Positions 28,645 through 43,200 of a DNA stretch of 64,000 bases are shown here, one piece after another (position 1 is the first letter of the stretch; each line of letters begins with the position of its first letter). The DNA is from Cardiocondyla obscurior (lineage: Eukaryota; Arthropoda; Insecta; Hymenoptera; Formicidae): the NCBI RefSeq assembly GCF_019399895.1, contig NC_091883.1, positions 3,576,377 to 3,640,376 on the forward strand. Reading direction: 5' to 3'. The position numbers and the translations under genes are program-made. The notes under the pieces are model-generated. The model had not been told where the DNA came from and made no database searches. It worked only from the letters and a program-made list of their open reading frames with translations.

Positions 28645-29392
28645 GATACCCCGGCAACATCAGAGTCGTCGACGTTCTCGCACGACGTAGGTGCACACCT
28701 GCGGCCGCGGCTCACCTTCGTCGTTCCTACATACGTGCTTTACCCACCTACCTACGTACGTAACTCCAATATATGTCCCGCACGCGCGCGCGCCCCGTAT
28801 AACGTTCGTTCGTTAGCAACATCGTCAAGCTTATAGACCGTGCATAGACGACACATTGTTTTTCTACTGAAATCGATCCACCCTTTGCGGCTGCCGTCGG
28901 CAAAAAATTCGCATGTAGTTTGCGTGCTAGTTAGAGCCCGGCAAACAGGAAGGAGGATATAGAAACAAATTGTTTCGACGGATACGGTTAACAGCTCCTT
29001 TCCGCGCGGCGTGCTTTTCTCCCGCGAGACCGAGGCCCACCCGTTCGAGAGGAAAATCTTAAGACTGCGTGTAACGACGATAGCGTATTAAATAGAACGC
29101 GTCTTAATTGCATTCGCGAATAGATAAAAACGTCGCCGCGGACGCTGAAAACAGGTTTGGTAACTTAAGGGTTGAAGAACGTGGAGCTTTATCGTGGAGT
29201 TATCGACATTTCCTGGGACGTATTTCAATGTGAATCAACATCGGCGTTATCGCTTGCGAGGGAGAAAGAGAGAAAAAAAAAAAAAAAAAGAAGAAGAAGG
29301 TGGGCGGGAGGGAGAAGAGAAAGCGAGTGGAGATGAGGACGAGTAATCCATCAATCAGCGATCACACCTTCATGTTGCAAGCGAAGTGGTAT

Positions 29393-29422
29393 ATACTAGT
29401 CGGTAAGATGCTCGACTAGTAT
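29393..29422. other. Perfect 10-bp hairpin
   Basis: Arms ATACTAGTCG and CGACTAGTAT are exact reverse complements around a 10-base loop. It stands alone in non-coding DNA about 50 bases after a purine tract. Confidence 0.6.
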
Positions 29423-30000
29423 AATGGGTCATCCTGTGGGACGTTGCTTGAGACAGAACCGGTTATACCTCCGTTTCGCGGGTCCGTCTATTCACTTCCG
29501 GTACCTGCCTACAACGTCGATGCCAAAACAGCGTTCGCCATTCAAACCGTTCACTGTCACATAGAACAACGTCGTAATGATCGATGAGCCTAACATTGCT
29601 CGGGTTCTCGTCTACGAGCGTCTGATATTCTCTCTGGACGAAAAGATTATGTGGAGACAGATGTCATTTCAGTGCGGTAAATTATGAAGCACGACGAATA
29701 AATTTTACGACGCGCTGATGCGCAGATATCGCGATTTAATTGTTACCCTAATATGCGAATAATATATCGATGACTTTTTGGAGAATTTTTTCTTTTAATC
29801 TCGTAAAAATTAAATCATAAGTTTGCGTGTAATTATTGATTTAATAAATTGCTGTCGATGGACCGAAAATAAAAAGGGGAAATTGTTTAATTAATTGCAG
29901 TCTGCAATTTCTCGTCGTTGTGGAATAGCTTCGTAAAAATCGGTGGATACGATTTTAAAAGATAGACCGGAGGTCAGGGCGAATGATCGAAAATGACGTA

Positions 30001-33000
30001 TCGACCGTTTCTTTCCCGAGACGCGTTTAAAATCGCGAGTGATGTCTTCAGCATTCAGCATTGATGGAAAGAATTCTTGGACATTGTCATAGAAATTGTC
30101 CGTTATTAACACGATCTCCCGAGCCGATCCTCCCATGGGCCACATCGATCGTATCGATAGGTGGGCTCGTCCGAAAATTTTACAAGTTTCGATTCTTTCG
30201 CCCCAACAGCCCGGCTGATGAAGGGTAATTCGACGATTTGATTCACGGAAACATACAAAAATTTATTTAAAAAAGAAAAGAAAAAAAAATTTACAGTTTA
30301 AACAGCGACAAATTTTATCTTCCTCTACTTTCAATAAATAAATAGCGCCAAAGTTGTACCCCATAAATTTATATTTCTATATTTAAATGTACGTGTGCAA
30401 TTAAGATAACGCAACGTGATTTTCTCGCGACTTAAACATAAATTAAAAATAATTTAACGGCCAAGATTTTTCACCGCTGATTGATTCATTGATCGTTATC
30501 GAAAAATCGCTCTCGCGACTAATACCGATTGTGCCCCGTACATTTTATTCACACCGCCGTAAATCTATCGGTCTCTTATACACGCAAGTATTTACGATTC
30601 TGCCGAATCGCCGAGTTCTCGCCTCGCCGTAACGCGCCACCCTTCACGCAGCGCGCGTTAAATAGCACCCCGTCTCCCCTCTCGAGAAATTTATTGCCAG
30701 GAAAATATGGAGCTTATGGATGAGCAAGTCGGCCTTAACGACCGTGCGAATTCTTTTCTGCATCCCGCCGCGGTTTTGTGGCCGAACGTGACGAGAACTA
30801 CCGTGGAAGATGATAAAAGCGAAGGCCGGTGACGGAGAGGCGGCAAGCTGGGAATCGAACAGCAGTTATTCGCGATTACAATTTGTCAAAGTGACCGCGG
30901 CTCGTCTACAATTAATAATCGACCGGCGTTTCTTCAGCACGATCCACGAAGAACCCGAAATGAGGCCAGATTCGTAATTCGTACGCCGTTTAATTTGGGC
31001 TCCTTTCAGTCTTTACCGTCAATGCGATACACGTTACGCGCAAACAGCTCGAAAAATTTCCCCATTCTCCGTGTTAAAGATGTCTAACCGTTTCCAAAAA
31101 TGGACAATGCTCTCTAGTTGGAAAAAAGATACGTTTCGGTGTTAGATCAGGTAGGTGCATCCGCGGGAGGTCTTTCGCAAGACTATTATTAGAAAAATAG
31201 CTCGACCTATGACATGAATGGGTTACGAAATTGGGGTTTTAAGTGCGGCCGGGATATATTCGGGATAAAAAACTCGTAATTCTCCGCGAAAATCCCAATG
31301 CCGCAGCTGCCACTCGAAAAGGTCAGGATTGTTCACGCACCTGAATCGTCCCTTCCGAGGCGTTACGGGGTAAAGTTCCGAAAAGAGACTAATACCCGAC
31401 TTGGTTATTCGCTTGATTACGCGTAATGATGGCCGATTGATAGCAGGAAAGCCACAGATTGTGTGCTCTCACACAGGTAGGCGAATGAACATTCAATCTT
31501 TCTACCTTTCGCTTTAGAAAATTTTGTACGAATATATAGAACGGACTTTTCTTTCTTTCTATTTTTTTTTTCTTTTTTACTTGCCTCGTGAAAGGATAGG
31601 GAATTAATTTAATTTTTAACAACTTGTTTATAAGTCTACAAAATTAATTTCATTATCGCGCGTACGCCAGAAAGGCGAGAAAAACAAAATTACATATATT
31701 TCAATTGAAACAGCACGAGCGAGAGAATGTAATTTAATTTTCGCGACGTGCAATCCAGGGGATTACGTCCTAATGGAAGGTAAGGTTTCCACCCATCAAA
31801 GAGAAAAACCGAAAAGATGCAAGTAAAGAAGTTAGTCGGCATTTCCGAGTCGTGATTTACTAGTACACGGTAGCACCCTTAGTTCTAAGGAACAATGACT
31901 ACTCTGATGATGACAAACGTCTCGTAATACGATACTCGGCCATATGCCGGGTACGACCCTCTGAACGGCATCCATACTGATACATACCGCCAAAGTGTGT
32001 GCACGTACATATCATGCAACCTTGCGACCAATAACGAAGCGAAACAACATCATCGGCCAACAAAAGAGGCCACGACCTGAAACCCTGCGGCTCGATACAA
32101 ATGTGCAGATACGCCAGGTTATAGAATTACACATTGAGGGCAAGGCCCTCGACGGAGTGAAAAAAAAAAAAAAAAAACGCGGCTTCTCGCGACTTGAAAT
32201 TTTCCCCTCCCCCATTAACGTAAAATTATTTCTTTTTTTTTTTAATCGAAGACCGAAAGAGAGAGCGCTAAAGAGATTTTTCGATTTTTCTAATATTTTA
32301 TTTTCAATTCTAAATACGAAAGATTTTTTTTTCTTTTTTTATTTCACTATCCCGCAATAAAGCACTTTTTTTCCCCATGTGCGTTATTAGTTAATTATTC
32401 TCAGTTATAATTTACTTAAGCTCGAGATCAACGGGCGTTGTATCGATGAAAAGGAAAAAAAAAAAATGAAAGGTTTTCAGAGAGAAGAACCTGTCAGGCA
32501 TATTTCAACTGATACGCAGCTGTATCCGATCACGTTAAACGTGTGATTATCGAATCGTTAAATTTCTATTCTCCGACAAGTGAGGAACGAATTAATTGAC
32601 AAATTGCTCTTCGTCAAACTCGCTACTTCTGTCGCAACGAGGCAGAAAGTAATCTCTCATGTCATCGAAAACTATCATGTTCAATATTGACGCGATTATC
32701 CTTTTTATTTTTTTTTTCTTTTTCAAATACAACTTTTTAACTTCTCGATATCGAACTCAAGTGTGCAAAGTCCATTAATCAAACTTTGCTACTTTTATAT
32801 TCTCACGCGTAATTAATATACCATATTTCGCGTTAGGCACGAACGATTATTCAAAAGCTTCAGATTCTATAAGTACGTTCGCTTCGAAATCGATTTTTTA
32901 CGAGGCCATAATTTTCTTTCGAGTTTGAAAATAACCGCAGGAGATCCGCCGGCTTTCTCTGACCGCCGAAACGATTCGGCGACGTAACTGAACGCCTGGA

Positions 33001-36000
33001 CGTGCGATCACGTTGTAGCAGAAGTAAACTACCGTTCGAAAGCAAATACTAATTACCGAAATACAGACAAACGATGCATTAAACCGCGAATGCAGGCAAG
33101 ACTCGATTCGCGCGTACGCGACTGATTTCGAGTCCGAGGGCAGAGGCTGCGAATGAGCGCAGGCACTGCGAGAGAGCCTCTCGAAGATTCCTCGGACCTT
33201 TGAAGAGGCAGTAACGGCTGCATTTGTCATGATTAGCCCTTTTAGTCATGGTGACCCACCATTATGCCCATCCCAGGACGCGACGTGATCCTGCAGCCTA
33301 CAGAAGAACCCGCTGATCGCCATTATTAACAGGCTCGGTAGAGTAAGAGAGAACGCTCACGATTCGTGACTACGTTCTCTCGCGCGCTCTCGTATTAAAA
33401 TTTCAACATCCACTGTAAAGACACGCTAAACCTTTTACGGCTGTTGTACAAAATAAACTCGCCTCCTTGCGTTAGAATTATAGTCGTTCGGCGTGAAGCG
33501 CGCGCGCGGGTATACGTACATTTAGTTTAAATCAATCACCGCGTAGCGACGTGCAAGAGCGCAGATCGAAGGTATCCCCGCGATCGATGATTTAAATATA
33601 ATTTCAAGTTTCGGTTGAGGCGCTCGGCTACCGTTTACCGCTTAAAAAAATAAACAGCCCATTTATCCGCGGACGTGAAGCTTAATACGTTGCCCGTACT
33701 ACGTCGAGATATAAAGCCCCTCCGTGGATAATCCGAAATGATAACAACGGAACTTATTTATCCGCGCGCACACCTCGGGCTGTGCGCCGACTTATACAGA
33801 GAACAGTTCAAGCGCAGCCTCACCGTTGTGCGTTTCACGTTCGTAATACACGAGCGAATAGCGTTCTCGGCGATAGAAAAATTTTGCAAAATGAATTAAT
33901 TCGCGATAGAATTGCGAACGAGAGTAACCGAGCCGCTTACTCGCGAAGTTGATTAACTCCGCAGCGATAAGATTGAAAAAGAAATCACTTTTTAACCAGC
34001 CGTATGAATGTCTTCTTGATTGCGAGATGCGTTAAAGGAGCGCGCTGTTTTTCTCGGATACTACGGCTTCAAATCGCGCACGTTGTATAAAGAAATATCG
34101 CAAGAGGAGAGTTAAGCGAGCTTAAACGAATGCACGAATCCACGTCAAAGTTCGAAGCCGGGAGCCTCTTTTGTTGCTGCTCTCGAAAGCAAAACGAGTG
34201 TGCAATCATACGAGAAATTAGGAACGACTCTTAGCGGAGAGTCGACAAGCTGTAGGTGTTATTTTAGGCCCCGCGCACAAAGCATCGGCTAAGTGAATCG
34301 AATCTAAACAAAGTACGAAGGGTAACAAGGGATATAAAACAAATTCCTGTCTAATAGCTATTTAAAACTACCATCGCGCACGGAAAAATACCTATTACGG
34401 CGAAATAATTCTGAAATTACTTTTAAACCGTACGAAACCGTGCCGTTTAGTTACGCGGGCCGCAAATTAAGTGCCACGAGAAATGCATCACGCGTAACAA
34501 ATTAATCCACGTTGCACAAGACGCTGGCCGTCAGCCGGCGCGTATAATTCATTTTGACTCGATGATCTTCGACGGAAAAAAAAAAGAAAGAAAAAGAATA
34601 GTAAGAAAGGAAAACGTGTCTGCCACACGGCAACTTTGCAGTTTCTCACTCCGAGAGCAACCGACCCATGCAGCCTGTTTTATATTCCTTGTTTATAGAA
34701 ACAACTGCGAAACACGACACCCCCGTGGTAGTTACCCCACCGCCGCTGCAACTCGCCCCCTTTTGTGAAAGTCTGCTCGCTCGCAAAATCCCAGAAGCGT
34801 CTATTGTTGGCGCAACGGCGCTACGTTGCATTCTCGTCCGAGGATCGATCGTCGAGGAAGGAAAAAGAAAGAAAGAAAAAAAAAAGAAGAAGAAAAAAGG
34901 AAGACGAAACGTCGGTCCTTCATTATGGAATTACGTAACTGTAAATTGAGCAAATACAACGGGCGGCCCCTCGGCCCACGGGCCCCGAAACTTGCATTTT
35001 GCCTGCGCCACCGGGCCCTTCGCAGCATGGCCTGGATATCGAGTTACGAACAACCAAAGTAACTCCTATCTGAACGAGACATCTAGCGAGAACAAGTTCC
35101 CGGGATGCAGTAGCGTCACCTGAAAGACCAGGAACAGTATCGTTTGGTTTTGCACGCGCGGGCCATGCATAAGAAAAGACGGGGAAACTCCACGGGGAGA
35201 GAGAGAGAGGATCTCCTCCGTGAGTCCTTTCACGAAGGTAGGAACGGTCGTCCAGCGGGCTCGCGGCGGTTGCCGCGATTGCTACTCGACTATCGGAACT
35301 ATTAACATAATGATATTTCGTGAACGTAATGAGAACTGTGACAGTCTCGCATACGGACGAGGCGAGAGACAAGAGCGAAGGGTGCGTCAACCCTCCGTGC
35401 GAGCACGTGGGTTTGATGTGTACGAACCGCAATAATTTATCTGACGCAACTGCAATTAGAGTTTGTTAAAAATTAAATTCTTAAAACTTACTTTCGTCGA
35501 ACACTTCTTTTTATTTTATTAGTTATTATTTTATTTTATTTTATTTTATTTTATTTTTTAATTCTCAAAATCAAGACGACGTTGATACCGTTGGAGGAAG
35601 TGATTACTATTCACAGACACGCGTGCCCGCGTGCTTGTGGTACGTTTCCGATCGAATAGCGATATCGCCGTACGCGTAGATGAAGATACTCGTTCAGCCT
35701 GATCGAACGGCATTGTAACATTCTTTGTGCCTTTTAATTGAATGTAACGCAACTCGAGTCCCGGATATTCGAGACGTCGCCGTAACGAACGAGCGTTTTA
35801 CCTCGGCACCGCTGCGACAGATTGAAATCCGCATTAAGGCGAGAACACGCATCTCGATCGGCGACAAAAGAGGAAACGCGCTCACGGGCTGCCAAGTGGA
35901 GCATTTACGCTCGAAATTCGCACCGCGTCACGCTATTGAGGTCAGATTAGCCCCGGCGAGGATTACGTAGATCGAGAACGGTACGCGGAGATCGTGTGTC

Positions 36001-39000
36001 GAGTGGGATGCGAGCGAAGTCTAGTGCGGCCGGCGGGCAAGCAAATCTTAGCACTCGCTCTCGCTCAGGATTACCGCCAATGACGCCATCGACAGGTGTT
36101 AATAGGCGCATTCGAGACGTCCCACGATCACGCGTTAGCTCCGTCGCAACTCACTTTTCTCGCCGCCTTATCGGACCCTGGAAAACTCGGCGCGATAACG
36201 ACATCGATTAATAATCGACTTGTTCAAGGGTAATCAGCTGCGCGAGAATAAACTGGTTATTACACGAAATGGCATAAGTATTCATGCTCCCAGCGAAATG
36301 ATACGACGCACGAATGTTGCAACAAGTAAATAATAATTTCTAAATAACAAATAAATTTCGCGGGTTAATTAAACGTCGCCGCGTCCAGGCGGGAGATAAT
36401 TTAAACAGCGTTCTACAGCTGATAATGATTTGACGTCGCGGCTGATCGTCCGATAAATTAAAAAAAAAAAAAAGAATTTTCTTTTTTTTTTAATAAAACA
36501 ATGTCGATGGAAAATCTCGGCGGAGGCTATCGGAAAAGTCTCCGGGGTTTCCCGTGACGGGATTCTGACGGTATTGTACTGGTAACTGGGAGTGACACGC
36601 GAGCTTCTCCCACAGGATGCGTTATGGGATCCTGGAGGACTAATTTACAGAGCGACGGTGTAGAATAGCGACATTGATGGATACAATTGTTGCCCGTATT
36701 GTGCCGGTTATTGTGAAGCGACAATCGAGATGCGTGTTCTCATTGTCCGCTTGTTTGCGGCCACGAACAAGGCGTGCATCACGCGCGCTCGTCTTTCTTT
36801 TTATTACAGAAAAGATGTACGCGCCTTTCAGATTTGTTATAAAAAAAAAAAATAATATAAAAAAAAAGAAGCAAAAAGAATTAAAAAAGAAAAAAGAAAA
36901 AAAGTTTCGCTTGTTAAACGCATTTGTGCGAGCGGGAGAAGCGCGTTAAATAAAACGGAAACGAATGAATAATAAGAGCCACGGACTCGACTACTTTGTA
37001 CGCGAGTAGCTGGTTAATGTAAACCCGATTACGTACCCTCCCCGATCCCGCCCGGCCGTGTAATTAAAATACAGAAATTGATTCTTCCGCGGTGAAAAAT
37101 GTTTTCATTACGTCCTAATTTAAATGTCCCGAGTTCAGCCTCATCGTGATAATTATGCCGCGGCGAGTGCCGGCGCGAGAACCGGATCCGCGAACGGAAT
37201 AGCGATTAAGAAGAACATTTTTGCCCGAATGTTATCCGCGCGAAATTATAGTTGTTCATAATCCTAGCGCGAGACGATGCATACCAGACGCCGCGGGATA
37301 TTTCATCGCGCGTATTTGCATGCGGCACGCGGAGTCCTCGCTCGATAAATTAAAAAATGAGCTTCCGCGACTTAATAGCCCGTGCTCCAGATTCTGAACG
37401 AATCCCACAATAATCGTTTTCCATAAATAAAGCCACCGTTAATTGCCGTCCCGCGACGCCGCCTCGAAATGAGTACGCCTACGCGCGGCAGAATGGAAAA
37501 TGGCGGGAGCCACGATAGCGAAGAGAACACGTTTCAGTTCGACCTATTTTATGTTTCCTGCTTACGCCGCGTGTTTTAAACGTTTGCACCTTTACGCGCG
37601 ATCATACGCTAGGGATATCTCCGATCGTTCTCACGATTTTTCTTTTAATACATCATGCATTAGCAATAAAAAAAAAAAAACAATTTCTTATTGAAACGCC
37701 GTGAGATACGATTCGTTAAAAATGCTCGCGCGACAATTTTTCGTTCGCAGTAAAATTGGGAAAGCGGCACGGAAAGCGTAAGAGCGGATTTAAATCGAGA
37801 ATACTTTCTCGCGCGAAGGAAATGCATAGTCGATGTGTACGTAGCTCGGCACATAGACGTAATGGTGATGTATGTGTGCGCGGCTGGAGGAAGAACCAGA
37901 GCCATGCCTGACAATGGAATCGCATAAACTGCATGTCACCCTGTTGTGTGTAAACTCGTGGGGCGCAGCGCGCGACAATTGGTGACAACACGTCGACAAA
38001 GCGTCGGAACGAGCCAAAACGAGTCGAAAGAGCCATGTGGTGAATGGCGACGGATTTGAGCGGGCGATAACGCGCGGCATCTAACTTTGATTAAGATAAT
38101 CTTTAACTCTTTAACGTAAAGTACAAATAAATAAAATATCCAGATCGACGCGGCGGCGTGAAAGATTGGACGAGGAAAAAAAAAGAAAAAGGAAAAAAAA
38201 AAAAGAACAAACAAACTTCCAGTCAGCTCACTGAAATGCAACATTTTTAATAACGCGGTGTCCCTGACGCGATTAACTGTAACGAGATTATTAATCATCG
38301 CTTTCGCGTTTAGATAGCGGTACATCCGCGGTAGCTTGATCAATGCGTTCCCGTTTAAACGCATTCGGAAAAGGTGCGAATTCGTGCCGGCGTTTCGTTG
38401 GACGAATTCGAGAGAGGTTCGTCGACGACGCTGGCGGATAGTTCCCTTCGCGAGTCATTAATCACGACTGCGAGTCCCCGATTCAGCGTCACGTCAGAAG
38501 TGGCGGAGGGGTAGAAAGAGATCGTAGCACGCTCGCGGCGAGCAAAAGCCTCGAGGTGAGTTTCTGTATGGCGGGCAATAATAGAGCCGTAACCGTAAGC
38601 GGGCGCAGCTAATAGTAATAATGTTCGGGCCGTGCGACACGTTGTGGGGGCAGTGCAACGGACGCGCACGTGTGTGCGATCTTTGCCCGGGTGTGCGTGT
38701 GCAGCGTCGTGCGATGCGACACGCAACGCGGGGCATATAGTATACGCGCGGCGGGCGAGAAAGGGTCCGAAAGGCGGCCATCGGCGGATCACAGAGCGCC
38801 GAGCGTTCGGCCGACTTGTTTCCTTCTGCCTGGATGCATTTGTCAAATCCGGCCGGTGACACGTCCCACAAACTTGACCGCGCCATTCCCATGCCGCTTC
38901 CCCGCGCCTCTAAACACCCAGCACCGCTATTTGGTCCCCAGACTTTGGATTGATCTTCTGGTAGCACGCACGTGTAGACAACCCGCGGACGCAATTTCCG

Positions 39001-40153
39001 CGTTTAGCGCGACGGAAATAATACCCCGAAAAAAAAAAAAAGAAAGAAAAAAATAATACCGCTCTTTTTTTTTTGAACCCCACGGCATCGACGAACAGTC
39101 CCGCGGAACGAGATCGCCTCGAGGAAAAATGTCGTAAATTATACGCGGTGCACGCATGCTGCTGGCGTCGCGTACCTCTCGTCTCTTTCGATTAGCACGG
39201 TGCAACAAACAAGAACCGCCAAATCATTTTTGCACGCGAGAGAGAACGCGGCACAATACGCGCGATCGAGCGTAAGGGATGAGAGGTGGATCGGTATCTC
39301 TCCCCTTCGCCGGCCAGGAGATTTGCGTCCGTCGGTTTCTGTGTGGTAAACACGTTGTGTTAGCGAAGGTAACGATGGCCCATCGCACCATTGATTTGTG
39401 GCTCTATTAGTTCTGGGCTCGTCGGGTTCACACCTGGCCGCTTTCCGCCTTACGCCCTGAACCTCCTGCCTTTCTTCCTCTTCCTCTCTCTCTCTCGCTT
39501 TACTCGTCATATGTGTGCGTGCTATCCGCGATAAATCGAAATCATTTCTCTCCTAAGAGCCCCGCTAAATGCATTCGTACGTATAGATCTTATTAAAAAA
39601 AAAAAAATAAAATAAAATAAAACGAGAGACTTAATCGTCGCCGCTTTTTCGCGATGCCGATTTGCTTCCTCCGCGCTGCCTGCGACGTATAATCGAAGGC
39701 GAAAGGTAGAAGACATTCGCGATACCTGCCGACGTCGGATATAATGTCTTACGGTGAAAATACGTGAAAAGGGAGGAACAAATGAAAAGATTCCCGGGCG
39801 ATGGGAAAGAGGCAGGACAGTCGAAAGCGCCGTCGAAAAATGCCGATGAGGATGAAAGCGTCGGCGAGACCACCCTCCGTGAATCCGACTAACTAGTAAT
39901 TAGACCGAGGACCTGTGTCTGCTCGAAATCTAGCACCCGTATAAACAGCCCTCGATAACTTTCGAGTCAACAAGTTGATAATGAGAGCCGTCTCTGCTGT
40001 TTTATGTCGGCGGACGGAAAACCAGAGACACCGAGTCGTCTCTCTCAAGTGCGCCGTAGATATTAACGTGACAGCGTTTCCGAAAAATGGTGAGAACACC
40101 AGTAATATATCCTTTCATAAATATATAAAATAAAAAATATATATGTAACTTAC
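30001..40153. other. Non-coding DNA with no recognised gene
   Basis: No supported gene. Contents are poly(A)/(T) runs (for example 32,160-32,177 and 36,840-36,905), a TTTTA repeat, and CpG-rich patches at about 34,900-35,400 and 38,400-39,000. Open frames of up to 169 codons (minus 35,432-34,923) overlap others on the opposite strand and show no domain. The last part becomes AT-rich just before the exon-like island at 40,154. Confidence 0.5.
35526..35560. repeat. TTTTA simple repeat
   Basis: About six TTTTA units. It is the longest of the three TTTTA arrays in the window. Confidence 0.8.
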
Positions 40154-40248
40154 ATTTAGAAGAGGATCATTATCAGCGACGTGGAGAACGCGGTATTCCG
40201 ACTCGGGGCCTCGCCGCAGTCCGGACAAGAAATTCCGTATCTCGGAGC
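40154..40248 (-). CDS. Candidate internal exon of an unidentified gene
   Basis: A 95-bp island on the minus strand. Upstream is a branch-point-like CTGAC, then a T-rich acceptor (TTTTACTTTCAG). Downstream is a strong donor (AAT then GTAAGT). It is clearly GC-richer than the AT-rich DNA on both sides. One frame is open across the whole exon: two bases, then 31 codons with a protein-like sequence containing FLSGLRRGPESEYRVLHVAD, ending in phase 0. That stretch vaguely recalls the GL-x-P-x-x-x-YRV core of fibronectin III repeats, but I cannot identify the family. A second frame is open to a stop at the exon's very end. This is inference from signals alone, since no partner exon joins it in phase. 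Confidence 0.4.
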
Positions 40249-43200
40249 CTGAAAGTAAAATAGTTTGCGTCAGTAATGATATTTAAAGCTCTACAAAATT
40301 TATTCTTGCACGTTAATTAATCTTTAATTTGCCGAATATTATTTACGCGCGATTTTAATTTGCGTTATTCCTCGTCTAACATTTCCTGCGCCGATGCAGA
40401 ATAGCTTCTTTCTCGAATTCTCGGTGGTGGTAGCGAGGGGGAGCTAGGGAATCGGGGTAAAACCCTTGGTTCATATAGGGCTAGTAAGGGCTAGTCGGCG
40501 TTCTCTGTAGTTCGATCGTGGGCGGGGCGTCGCGGTGCACGGCGTCGTGTGTGAAGCTGAGATTGTCAATGGACGGTATTGTTGGTGCACCGCTACACAA
40601 AGATGAATAATAAATGGCTGCGCTGCCATATTGCAGGAACGCGTGTGTAAGAACATTAATTGACATTCCTCACATAATTTCTTTTCTCTAATGCACAACT
40701 CGCTACCACCGGGTAGGTGAAAGACTGTTTCTCTTTTTCGTGTAACTCTTCGACGCTTGAAAATGCGAAATTTATTCGTAAAAAAAATAAAATAAAATAA
40801 ATAAAACGGCGTAAAAAGACGAAAAACTCCCGAGATTCTCGAAACGCAAGCGAGTAGAAATTCACACGATTGTTCAACCATTTTTAATCAATTCCTTCCA
40901 CAATCGGGGTAGATTAGCGTTTTACTAAAGCACATTGTCGTCACGCGTGTCACTTAAAATTAACCCACCACCGCGTGGTGCGACCATGGTGTTTCGCTCC
41001 ACGGGAGGGAAATAAGGAAGAAATAATGTGACTTATGTTTCACGCACACACGCGCTCACGCACATGTACGCACAGAACGGACATTGTCCAGTTAACTATT
41101 GTGTCGCTCGACAGTCTAAAGATCAAAGATCACGGGCGGGATGTCGCTGCATGTCAGTAGCTTCCGCTCTGGAAAAGTCGTGCTCTCAATGCCCCATCGT
41201 TTAACCATGACGCAATGAATATCGCCGATTCATAACATCAAACCTTCCGTAGATTCCGCAGTTATTTTTTCGGTTTTGCCTTTTTTTTTTTTTCCTTTTC
41301 TCTGAAATCAGCGGGATTCAACGTGAATGAACTCGAGCTTCCTAAGCCAGTGTCTTTGTACCTCGCAACGATGGGGGAATGACTCCGGGACTCGGTCTAC
41401 GTGTGTGCAACATGCACGACCGTCGGCAGAGAGGAAATCGCGGGGTGAAAGTACAATGGGATTTATATTATTACATTTATGATAAATTCGAATCGCCGCC
41501 GACGACGGGGATCGAATTAACGGCTTAATTGGCTATTTATATTTTTCGCTCGGTAATTCTGTTCGCGAGAGTTCACCCCTCCCCGGCACCTTGGCCTCTT
41601 CTCTATGAGAAAAATCGGCGGCGTCGAGGAAAAGTCGCCCTACCTACCGCGGCGGTCGATCCCGACAAACGAAAATAAATAACGCCGCAATCTCTGGAGA
41701 GTATCTATTTTTCACCATGTTCTCCATGTTGTTCGCCGCGCCGCCTTTCCGATACCTGAGAGGACACGGGAAAAACAGCATCGCCACGGCGGCGGCATCC
41801 AAATCTAGCCATCGGCAAAGATCCGCGACAAACAAAGGCTCTCACAAATCGGCAGCTCCGCCTCCATCAGAAACGAATCGACGGCCGGAGGCTTAACAAT
41901 GCCGTGGCATGTTTTTCAATATTTAGCCATCATGACTTTTCGTCGGGCCTTTTGCCCGAAATCTCCGTGTCGAATTGGAAACTAGATAATTCAATTAGGC
42001 GACAGCTGCCGTCGTAGCTATACATACACAGGTAGGCCCCGTCATGAGATTATAGAACGACCGTGAAGAAGCAGGCAAAAGGGGGAGAGAGGAACGCGGG
42101 AACACACCCTCCGTTCTCCGTTACGTGGTGGTAACGGAGGAGAACTCTCGATGTGTTTATTTGCCTCGTCGATATTTCCGCAGACACTGTGTGGCCATGT
42201 GTGCGGATTCGCGCGATCAATCTTACTTTTTTTCTTATTTTTTTTTTTTCCCCATTTGTATGTTTCATCTAGCTTCCATTCTGGTCATTCTAGTCCGGCG
42301 TATAGATTTCTAAGAAGGTGGCGATCCTCTTCATTTTTAGTACCTCTTCGTCCACAGTTTAATCCATTTTCTTTTTTTCTTTTTTTTAATCGACGATGCA
42401 TTTTGCGAATATTTTTCAGTCACCTATATAAATTTGTTACGTTCAGCAATAAACGCCACGTCTGGGAATAAAAAGAGTTCCTTGACGGGCGTGGAGTACA
42501 TTCGCAGCTCGTGTCACGAACAATGCCGCTATATTGTGAAAATATTGATTGCAATTCACCAACAATGGAGACAATGCCGCAGACTTTGCCGTCTTGGCGA
42601 CACTCTAAAAAAAAAAGCAGTTCAAGCATCATCTCCTCCGCGACGACGCCGGTGTCTGACCACGTCGAAACAATGTTCGTAATTTTAATTTACCGCTCCG
42701 ATCGGGTTAATAAAATTGTTCCGCGGCGCCATCGCCAGCGGTGGCATTTTTACTTTAAGCACACAAGCCGAATTATTTCTCAATATTAATTATATTACAA
42801 TATATTTACTATTTATTTCGGGAAGCAATTTCCAAAAATTTATTTTCTATCAAGCGCATTGAACACCGCGCGTTTCCGACTTCTGATTCAAGTAAGCACG
42901 CCCGGACGCTCCTTTTTCGCGCTGACACAATATCAGATTCGAACTGCGACGTCGATTGCGGGATTTAAATATTTTTCACTCTTCAAAGATCAAGGAGATA
43001 GGCGAGCGGCTGGCTACGTGCTCAGCAATACCAGCGGCACTCGAAATTCAAGTGCATGTGTAAATGCTCAAAATCGCTGATGACGCGTTTTCCAGATAGC
43101 ATACGTATTCCAAACAGAATAATAAGACTTTAAAAAAGAAAAGAAAGTATAATCATTCTAGTCACGTTCTTATCGGGATAAGAGAAAAACCGCGAGGCGC

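Larger units (their letters stand above)
20001..30000. other. Non-coding DNA with no recognised gene
   Basis: No supported gene. The segment contains TTTTA repeats, two alternating purine-pyrimidine tracts (21,791-21,830 and 27,779-27,806), a purine tract near 29,262-29,340, and two perfect 10-bp hairpins (28,616-28,644 and 29,393-29,422). Open frames of 60-150 codons occur on both strands but have no recognisable domain. A plus-strand open stretch at 28,377-28,542 ends in a strong 5' splice-site-like sequence but lacks a convincing partner. Confidence 0.5.
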
